A stretch of 64,000 bases of DNA from DASVVT01 sp036386415. Lineage in GTDB: Bacteria > Acidobacteriota > Blastocatellia > Pyrinomonadales > Pyrinomonadaceae. This document shows positions 58,657 through 64,000 of this stretch, piece after piece; the stretch's first letter is position 1, and each line of letters starts with the position of its first letter. Where the stretch lies: positions 34,832 to 98,831 of the forward strand of contig DASVVT010000048.1 of assembly GCA_036386415.1 (NCBI GenBank), in the 5' to 3' direction. A model generated the notes under the pieces. That model worked only from the letters and a program-made list of their open reading frames with translations. It was not told where the DNA came from and made no database searches. Position numbers and translations under genes: made by a program.

Positions 58657-59184
58657 TCAAGTTCCGTTGATGCCAGCGCGCAGTCTGCGCAGGTTCGCGC
58701 CCGGATACTGCCCAGTCGCTTTCACGGCTGTCAGGATTCGCCCGGCCTCGGCGCGCGTCCTGCCCGCGTAGACGGCCATGAAGTGCTGGTTCTCGCTGAC
58801 GGGCGCGTAATAAACCGAACCGGCCTCGTAGCATCTTGACGCGAAGACCTTGTTCTCCGGGAACAAGGCCTGCGCTTTGAGTCGCTCCTCTTCCGAGACG
58901 AACGCGTTGCAGTCATCCTTGGGAGCCCTCACGCTCTTCAAGATGACCGCGTAGAAGGGCTCCGTATCGTAGATCACAGCATTTTTAGGCAGGCGAAACT
59001 GTAGATCGTAGGGCTGGAAGGTCATACCGCTCCCGCACCCTGCCTTCGGACTTCCGCAGACGGTAGCCAACTTCTGTGGTTTACGTTTTTGCGCCGCGAC
59101 TTCGTTGCCCTGAATAAAACCCTGCATTCCCGAACTGACGAACACGCAGATTAACATGCCATTAAGGAGTAATGCTCGAATCAT
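58657..59184 (-). CDS. Exported protein of unknown function, SPOR-like C-terminus
   Basis: A 175-residue exported protein: signal segment (ALLLNGMLICVFVSSGMQ), then a Cys-rich stretch (VCGSPKAGCGSG) and a region with DTEPFYAVILKSV and a C-terminal motif AVYAGRTRAEAGRILTAVKA that resembles a SPOR-like peptidoglycan-binding fold. The match is weak. ATG at 59184 is used; a GTG three codons earlier is possible. No ribosome site is visible since a family A repeat lies directly upstream. The 156 bp between this gene and ffs show nothing recognisable. Confidence 0.65.
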   Translation of the reverse strand: MIRALLLNGMLICVFVSSGMQGFIQGNEVAAQKRKPQKLATVCGSPKAGCGSGMTFQPYDLQFRLPKNAVIYDTEPFYAVILKSVRAPKDDCNAFVSEEERLKAQALFPENKVFASRCYEAGSVYYAPVSENQHFMAVYAGRTRAEAGRILTAVKATGQYPGANLRRLRAGINGT

Positions 59185-59194
59185 AGTTCGCACT

Positions 59195-59278
59195 CCGAAT
59201 TGCGGAATACGGATTTCGGAATGCGGATTAAAAAGCAGGCTCTTTCAATCCGTAATCCGAAATCCGCATTCCAAAATT
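59195..59278. repeat. Inverted heptad repeat, family A copy 4
   Basis: Units GAATTGC/GGAATAC/GGATTTC/GGAATGC in the left arm; the right arm (59247-59278) mirrors the same variants in order, so arms have been kept complementary. It ends three bases before the tRNA-Ser gene. Confidence 0.88.
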
Positions 59279-59280
59279 AA

Positions 59281-59371
<91 letters not shown>

Positions 59372-59376
59372 GTAAG

Positions 59377-59459
59377 AAATGCGGAATGATGAATGCGGAA
59401 TGCGGAATAAAAGGGAAGGCACTCCCGTTTTTAATTCCGCATTCCGCATTCATCATTTT
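59377..59459. repeat. Inverted heptad repeat, family A copy 5
   Basis: GGAATGA/TGAATGC/GGAATGC units and complementary right arm (59434-59459). It stands exactly between the intact tRNA-Ser and the degraded tRNA-Ser. Confidence 0.88.
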
Positions 59460-59464
59460 GCTTG

Positions 59465-59540
59465 TGGCGGAGAGGGTGGGATTCGCTCCCCAGGGTGGGC
59501 GTCAACCCACTCCGGTTTTCGAGGCCGCTTCAGCCCCTCC
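59465..59540 (-). pseudogene. Degraded tRNA-Ser (anticodon CGA) lacking most of the D arm
   Basis: Seventy-six nucleotides with a good acceptor stem (GGAGGGG with CCTCTCC), discriminator G and CCA, a CTCGAAA anticodon loop (CGA) and a class II variable arm. About 12 nt of the D arm are missing, the anticodon stem has mismatches and the T loop reads GAGCGAAT in place of TTCGAAT. It looks like a decayed copy. The 184 bp after it (59541-59724) show nothing recognisable. Confidence 0.7.
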
Positions 59541-59724
59541 GCTTTACAAGGACATAGTAAGAATTGCTAGGAATTCAAACAACCCACAGCCGTCAAAGCA
59601 TAGCTTATCTTAACAATTCCTGTCACGTCACTACGCCAACTTTACGCCCAGTTGAACAGAAGAAGCGGAAAAACGAAAAGCGCTTCGTTGTAGTACGGCT
59701 TCACTCAGATCAGATGAACACATT

Positions 59725-59994
59725 TCACTTAACATAGTCTCGTAGATCGCGGATTACCTTCCATCCTTCAATTTTCTCCCTGATGAGATCAGTTGGCCTG
59801 CCACCAATTTCATTAAAAATGCTGAGCGCCAATTCTGCATGATCTATCGACGAGTAACGGTCACCACATACCTCGGTGGCAAGGGCGAGTTTCCAAATGT
59901 TAATCGCTTGTTCTCTCCGCTCTCCTATTGCCTCGGATATGGCTAAGAGCGTGTCTACAAAGGGGTGTTTAAACGCAGAGGACGCAAAGTGCAT
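59725..59994 (-). pseudogene. C-terminal remnant of a TPR protein
   Basis: An 89-codon frame whose first 12 codons are coded by a half copy of the family E repeat and whose remainder (LLAISEAIGERREQAINIW... and ALSIFNEIGGRPTDLIREKI) resembles the final TPR helices of STAND-linked TPR proteins such as the one at 60099. No proper start is visible. It is most likely the truncated end of a further TPR cassette broken at the repeat. Confidence 0.55.
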
Positions 59995-60013
59995 CGCAAA
60001 GGGCGCAAAGGAT
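59968..60013. repeat. Half copy of family E repeat
   Basis: TTTAAACGCAGAGGACGCAA followed by two more CGCAAAG units, without a complementary arm nearby. It marks the breakpoint between the TPR remnant and the intergenic DNA before 60099. Confidence 0.75.
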
Positions 60014-60098
60014 TATCCTCTTACTCAGCGACCGGTCAGCGCATCGGCAGATGACTACCAAGCGGTCACTATCAGGCGGCGTCCGCATCCGCCCGGTT

Positions 60099-61523
60099 TT
60101 ACATCAGACTATCTATTTGCTCTTTCACTTGGTGCAGGCCAAGTTTGTCCGCAATGGCGCGGGCGCGTGTGAGACAGTCCCGCATTAACTCATGCTGCTC
60201 TAGATTAGAGTATGTAAGGCCCAAATTCGTCAACTGGGTGCATTCAAGCCTGTCCAGACCTAACTCACGGGTGATGGTCAGCGCCTGTTCGTAGTGTTGA
60301 ATAGCCTCTTCGTGTCGATTAAGGTCGGCCAGAACGTTGCCGAGATTTCCCAGCCACGTGCACTCGTTGCGCCGGTCGCCTAGTTCACGGGTGATGGTCA
60401 GGGCTTGCTCATAATAGTGGAGCGCGCGCTCATGTTGCCGTGCGCGGTGATAAGCGTTGCCCAGGTTCCCCAAATGATTTGCCTCGCCATACCTGTAGCC
60501 TATCTCACGTGTAATCGCCAGAGCCTGCTCGTAATACGCGACCGCCTGCTCTGTGTCGTTCAGGCGCAGCTTGAGGTTGCCCATGTTGCCGAGTTGCTTG
60601 GCCTCGTTATTCCTGTCGTGGATTTCCCGGCTGAGTTCCAGCGCCTCCCGGTAGCACTTACCCGCCCTGTCATAGTCCCCCAACTCACTGTAGTCGTTGC
60701 CGAGATTACCGAGGTGTTGGCTCTGATTCCGCAGGTCGCCGAGTTGGCGTCCGATCTCCAGAGCACCTTGATGACACGCGACGGCGCTCTGATAATCTCC
60801 CAGTTGCAGGTAGGCGTTGCCCAGGTTGCCGAGGTGATTGCCTTCATTCAGCTTGTACCCGCACTCCCGGCTGAGCGAAATGGCTTGCTCGTAATGCGCG
60901 ATGGCGCGCCGGTACTGGCCCAAATCTGACAGCGCGTTGCCGAGGTTGCCAGACCAGATGCCTTCGCTCCTCTTGTCGTTGAGCTCGCGGCTGAGCGCGG
61001 TCGCCGTCTCGTAGTAGCCGATGGCCTCTTTATAATGGCCGAGATTCAAGTGGGCTATCCCTAGATTGCCATAATCGGTGAGGGCGGAAGCCCGATTGTT
61101 TAGCTCCTCACTGATGGTAAGAGATGCTTGGAAAAGGTCAATCGCTCGCTGGTATTGCCCCAGGTGCAAGTGAGCGATCCCCAGATGCGATAGGTGGACA
61201 CTCTCGCCTTCACGATGCCCCAGCAGACGCGCGGCGTCGAGGCCAGTCTGTAGCCAGCGAATAACTTCGACGACACTTTGACGGAGATCGAGAAACTCAA
61301 TACCGACGCCCGCGTAGCCATTACACAGGGCCGCCGCGACACCGTCGCCCCGCCAACATTCCGCGGCCCACGCTTGCCCGGCTTTGATCTGTGCCCATTC
61401 CCGGTCGAATTCCTCGACGGTCGAGAGCACATCCTGGCCTTGTTCATAGCTCGCACTCAGCCTGTTGAGAACATGGAAGTAGTGTACGGCATACCTGCGC
61501 TGGGCATCTTTCAGGCCGGGCAT
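60099..61523 (-). CDS. TPR repeat protein, cassette 2 of the split STAND locus
   Basis: A 474-residue soluble protein with an N-terminal helical stretch (MPGLKDAQRRYAVHYFHVLN) and about nine regular 40-residue TPR units of the LGN/NB-ARC-associated type (GNLGNAYLQLGDYQSAVACH, EQALTITRELGDRRNE). These arrays usually act as sensor/ligand-binding parts of STAND ATPases. AAGGAAAG lies before the ATG. It is the second full TPR ORF downstream of the NB-ARC ORF and shares its start motif with the other cassettes. Confidence 0.85.
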   Translation of the reverse strand: MPGLKDAQRRYAVHYFHVLNRLSASYEQGQDVLSTVEEFDREWAQIKAGQAWAAECWRGDGVAAALCNGYAGVGIEFLDLRQSVVEVIRWLQTGLDAARLLGHREGESVHLSHLGIAHLHLGQYQRAIDLFQASLTISEELNNRASALTDYGNLGIAHLNLGHYKEAIGYYETATALSRELNDKRSEGIWSGNLGNALSDLGQYRRAIAHYEQAISLSRECGYKLNEGNHLGNLGNAYLQLGDYQSAVACHQGALEIGRQLGDLRNQSQHLGNLGNDYSELGDYDRAGKCYREALELSREIHDRNNEAKQLGNMGNLKLRLNDTEQAVAYYEQALAITREIGYRYGEANHLGNLGNAYHRARQHERALHYYEQALTITRELGDRRNECTWLGNLGNVLADLNRHEEAIQHYEQALTITRELGLDRLECTQLTNLGLTYSNLEQHELMRDCLTRARAIADKLGLHQVKEQIDSLM

Positions 61524-61620
61524 GAGTTGTGACTTCTTTCCTTGTTATTCCTGATGTTTCTACCTGTGCCACTTTTCCGGGCAGGTGCCACTGTCTCGCG
61601 GATAGGCTCGGCACAGACGA

Positions 61621-62952
61621 TTACTGCGCCTCCCTGTTCATGCCATGCCACGCCGCGAGCTGCCCCCGAACTTCCGGCGCGCCCGGCTCCTCGATTAATT
61701 CGTAGATTGCCAGCGCCGCTTCCGCGTCGGCTATGGCTTGGGTGAGATTACCACTCTTAGCAAACGTCTGCGCCAGGTTCCAGAGGGCGAGCCCTTCGCC
61801 CCTACGGTAGCCGAACTCACGGGCGACGGCGAGAGCACGCTCGTGAAACTCTATGCCCGGACGTAAGTCTCCAGACGTGGCGTGTGCCACGCCCAGATTA
61901 CTCAAGGCGAAACATTCGCCCTCTCGGTCGCCGACCTCGCGCGCGATACTCAGGTGCTGGCCGTACAGGCCGACGGCCCTCGGCAGGTCGCCCAGGGCCA
62001 TGTACGCGTTACCAAGATTGCCGAGAGCGCAGCCTTCACCCGCGCGATCGTTAAGCTCACGCGCGACACTTAACGCCTGCTCGTGAGACTCTATGGCCTT
62101 GCGCACTTCACCCAATGCCAGGTAGGCCGCGCCGATGTTGCCGAGGGCGACGCCTTCGCCCTGGCGATAGCCGATTTCTCGGGCGATGCTCAGGTACTGC
62201 TGGTAAAAGCCGAGCGCGCGCTGCGTCTCGCCGAGCGCCGCGTAGGCGGTGCCGATATTGCCCAAGGCCGTACCTTCGCTGAGCCGGTCGCCAAGCTCGC
62301 GCGCGATCTCCAAGTCTTGTTCGTAGTATTCGAGCGCGCGGCGTGCTTCGCCCAGGTCCGCGTGTGCCAGCCCCAGATTACCGAGCGCCACGCCCTCGCC
62401 GCGACGGTCGCCTATCTCGCGGGCTAGCCTCAGGCGCTGTTCGTGTAACGCGACAGCGCGTCGCAACTCACCCGTCGCACGATACGCCCGGCCCAGGTTG
62501 TCCAGCGTTATGCCTTCGCCTCGCCGGTCTCCTAACTCGCGAGCGATGCTGAGGCTCTGTTCGTAGAACCCGATTGCCTGTGACCATTCTCCCAGCTCCG
62601 CATGCGCGTTGCCCAAATTTCCAAGATGTACACTCTCGTCGTCACGGTATTGCAGCCGGCGCGCCGCCGCCAGCCCGGCCTCACTCCATTTGACGAGTTC
62701 GCGCGGAGGCAGGCGCATGGCGAGCAGGTAAGCGCCTCCGATTGGATAAGCATTAGATAGCTCCGCCGCCGCGTCCGTGTCCGTGTGCGCCGCCCAATTC
62801 TGCCCGGCCTGAATATTCGGCCACTCTAAGGCGAAGATTTTCAGCCCCTCGTCGAGGCCGTCGCCGCCGCTCAGGTAGAGACCGTCGGCGCGGTCGAGCA
62901 GGTACATGTAGTGTCGAGCGTGAGAGAGTTGAGCCTCGCTGAGACTGGGCAT
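61621..62952 (-). CDS. TPR repeat protein, cassette 1 of the split STAND locus
   Basis: A 443-residue soluble protein with about eight TPR units of the same 40-residue type (GNLGLAHADLGEARRALEYY; EQDLEIARELGDR). The ATG at 62952 gives the start MPSLSEAQLSHARHYMYLL, parallel to MPSLREARLRHAAYFLSLV (63075) and MPGLKDAQRRYAVHYFHVL (61523), and is preferred to an earlier codon at 62967. A weak ribosome site precedes it. It lies 126 bp downstream of the NB-ARC stop and is probably co-transcribed. Confidence 0.83.
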   Translation of the reverse strand: MPSLSEAQLSHARHYMYLLDRADGLYLSGGDGLDEGLKIFALEWPNIQAGQNWAAHTDTDAAAELSNAYPIGGAYLLAMRLPPRELVKWSEAGLAAARRLQYRDDESVHLGNLGNAHAELGEWSQAIGFYEQSLSIARELGDRRGEGITLDNLGRAYRATGELRRAVALHEQRLRLAREIGDRRGEGVALGNLGLAHADLGEARRALEYYEQDLEIARELGDRLSEGTALGNIGTAYAALGETQRALGFYQQYLSIAREIGYRQGEGVALGNIGAAYLALGEVRKAIESHEQALSVARELNDRAGEGCALGNLGNAYMALGDLPRAVGLYGQHLSIAREVGDREGECFALSNLGVAHATSGDLRPGIEFHERALAVAREFGYRRGEGLALWNLAQTFAKSGNLTQAIADAEAALAIYELIEEPGAPEVRGQLAAWHGMNREAQ

Positions 62953-63006
62953 GGCGGTAAAACTCAAAGGCTACAGGTGCGGCTACTCCTGCGTCATCCA
63001 TCCGGC

Positions 63007-63075
63007 TCAGGCGGCCTGCACCAGGCTTAAGAAGTAGGCTGCGTGGCGCAGCCGCGCTTCACGAAGGCTCGGCAT
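63007..63075 (-). CDS. 22-codon ORF, truncated start of a TPR cassette
   Basis: Starts two codons after the NB-ARC stop (TGA GTT ATG, same frame) and encodes MPSLREARLRHAAYFLSLVQ plus two alanines before a stop. This equals the N-terminus of the TPR proteins at 62952 and 61523. In single-chain STAND proteins a similar helix (RRRHAEYFLAL-type) follows the winged helix, so this is either a coupled mini-ORF or the relic of an original NB-ARC-TPR fusion. Confidence 0.5.
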   Translation of the reverse strand: MPSLREARLRHAAYFLSLVQAA

Positions 63076-63078
63076 AAC

Positions 63079-64000
63079 TCACTCTTCGAGCAGCGAACGG
63101 GCGTGCTTCACCAGCAGGGCGTGCATCTGGAACCTGCCGGAGCCGACGGGTTCCAAAAGCCCATGCTCCACCAATGCGCGCATCGCGGGTTTCGGGTCAT
63201 CCACCTGCCACACCGCTTTCATCGCCTCCAGGTCGAAGGTGGCTGGCTTGGGAGCAAAGGCACCGAGGTAAGCGAAGCAGTTGCGCGTGTGTTCGTCAAG
63301 TACGTCTGTGCTCTTTTGCAACAGCGCCGCCACCGTGGGCAAGGTTCCGCGCTCGACGCGGTCGGCCGGGGCCTTAGCCTCGATGACTGCTGCCCCTTCC
63401 CGGATGTCTCTCAGCAGGTCGGACACGCCCAAACCTAAACGTGCCTCTGCACGGAGCAAACGCGCTGCTACATGGAGGGCCAGTGGCAGGTATTCGAGAT
63501 CCTTGACTAACTCCCGGCATTCGTTCGGGTGCTGCTCGACGACTGCCGGGGCGAGGATGCGCATTAGCTTGAGTGCGTCCTCCTCCGTCAGGACCGGCAG
63601 GTTATAGATAGCTTGTTCAGTCTGGGCCAGGGCGTCCGCGACCTCCGGCAGCCTGGTGGTTATTAACAGCCCGCAACTGCTGCTCCGGGCATGCTGGAAG
63701 AGCGCCCCGTGTGCCGCGTCCCAAACGTCGTCAACGATGAGCAGCATCCTCTTATGCTGGAGTATTGCTCCCAACTGCTGAACAGCCTCTTCGGGCGTCG
63801 CCACGCGTAATAGGTCGTCGCGGCCGAGCGCGCGCCCCCAACCCGCCAAGATGGACATCAGAGCAGGCTTCTGATCGAGCGATGTCCAGAGCACGCCGTC
63901 TACGTACGTCTTACCCACGTCCGGATCGCGCGAGAGGACGCTGACCAGAGTCGTCTTTCCGACGCCGGGCCAGCCGCGCACGATAGCGGTGTGTGACTGG
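63079..64000 (-). CDS. NB-ARC (STAND) NTPase, partial at window end
   Basis: At least 307 residues, open beyond 64000 at the N-terminus. Walker A VRGWPGVGKTTLVS, Walker B MLLIVDDVWDAA, sensor LLITTRLPEVAD, GxP motif LEYLPLALHVAARLL, and a winged-helix part ending FQMHALLVKHARSLLEE. This is the signalling ATPase module of NLR-like and APAF-like STAND proteins. Unlike most such proteins it stops right after the winged helix and its TPR sensors are encoded by separate ORFs downstream. The effector domain, if any, lies outside the window. Confidence 0.88.
   Translation of the reverse strand, partial: QSHTAIVRGWPGVGKTTLVSVLSRDPDVGKTYVDGVLWTSLDQKPALMSILAGWGRALGRDDLLRVATPEEAVQQLGAILQHKRMLLIVDDVWDAAHGALFQHARSSSCGLLITTRLPEVADALAQTEQAIYNLPVLTEEDALKLMRILAPAVVEQHPNECRELVKDLEYLPLALHVAARLLRAEARLGLGVSDLLRDIREGAAVIEAKAPADRVERGTLPTVAALLQKSTDVLDEHTRNCFAYLGAFAPKPATFDLEAMKAVWQVDDPKPAMRALVEHGLLEPVGSGRFQMHALLVKHARSLLEE

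Noticed and set aside
59465..59540. Second tRNA-Ser as a functional tRNA or tRNA-Sec
   Set aside because: D arm largely missing, T loop altered; anticodon is CGA, not UCA, so it is not selC.
62753..63001. 82-codon minus frame overlapping the TPR cassette 1 start
   Set aside because: Arg-rich out-of-frame shadow of the TPR gene; the TPR frame has clear repeat periodicity.

Overview
The window looks like chromosome of an Acidobacteriota member, most plausibly class Blastocatellia (Pyrinomonas-like). This rests on the GC-rich coding style, a Ser/Thr kinase fused to a PD40 propeller, an M36 protease with DUF11 tail, ankyrin and TPR proteins, an alternative molybdoenzyme cluster, and very abundant short-unit inverted repeats between genes. 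This is inference from gene content; no rRNA or marker phylogeny is in view.

Layout. 1-4.2 kb: a manganese-related block with a promoter, a yybP-ykoY-type riboswitch with terminator, a TerC exporter, a half-size Gdt1/UPF0016 transporter and a tandem universal stress protein. 4.3-10.9 kb (mostly minus): an ankyrin protein, a large secreted M36 metalloprotease whose leader carries two copies of an unidentified RNA-like motif, and a lipoprotein rhodanese interrupted by an in-frame UGA exactly where a CxC cysteine is expected. 11.1-21.2 kb (plus): a double FAD oxidoreductase, a ferredoxin-NrfD fusion, a Mo-bisPGD catalytic subunit and its TorD-like chaperone, with a VapC toxin-antitoxin module inserted at the start of the catalytic gene and flanked by a 122-bp direct duplication of that start. 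21.3-27.4 kb: a sulfate-type ABC transporter with an interposed secreted repeat protein, then a DUF445 protein that seems to lack a standard start codon. 27.5-29.6 kb (minus): an uracil-DNA glycosylase / YgfZ / small-protein operon. 29.7-38 kb (plus): a seven-gene surface-glycan cluster. 38-41 kb (minus): lipoprotein, Fe/Mn superoxide dismutase, PuuD-like membrane protein. 41.1-46.9 kb: iron-sulfur assembly (ferredoxin, A-type carrier, Mrp, SufR-like regulator facing NifU-like scaffold and NifS-like desulfurase). 47-59.2 kb (minus): two paralogous gluzincin/TPR proteins, 6-phosphogluconate dehydrogenase, kinase, TM2-like protein, dnaX and the SRP RNA gene. 59.2-64 kb: a tRNA-Ser gene, a decayed second tRNA-Ser, and the 3' part of a split STAND system (NB-ARC ORF followed by separate TPR ORFs and TPR remnants) that runs off the end.

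The most unusual window-wide feature is 27 intergenic elements in nine sequence families. Nearly all are long imperfect inverted repeats; seven families have arms built from degenerate tandem 7-bp units, two from 8-9 bp units. The families share architecture but not sequence. They sit between genes in every orientation, often touch start or stop codons, and sometimes encode the last residues or stop codon of a protein.

Functional links: Mn export plus SOD and Fe-S assembly suggest metal/redox homeostasis; the CISM cluster (electron-transfer fusion, catalytic subunit, chaperone) is a membrane-linked respiratory module of unknown substrate; the glycan cluster makes and exports a modified sugar polymer. 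Best candidates for something undescribed: the heptad hairpin families, the UGA-containing rhodanese, the gene-start-duplicating toxin-antitoxin insertion, the tandem leader motif, and the split STAND/TPR locus.
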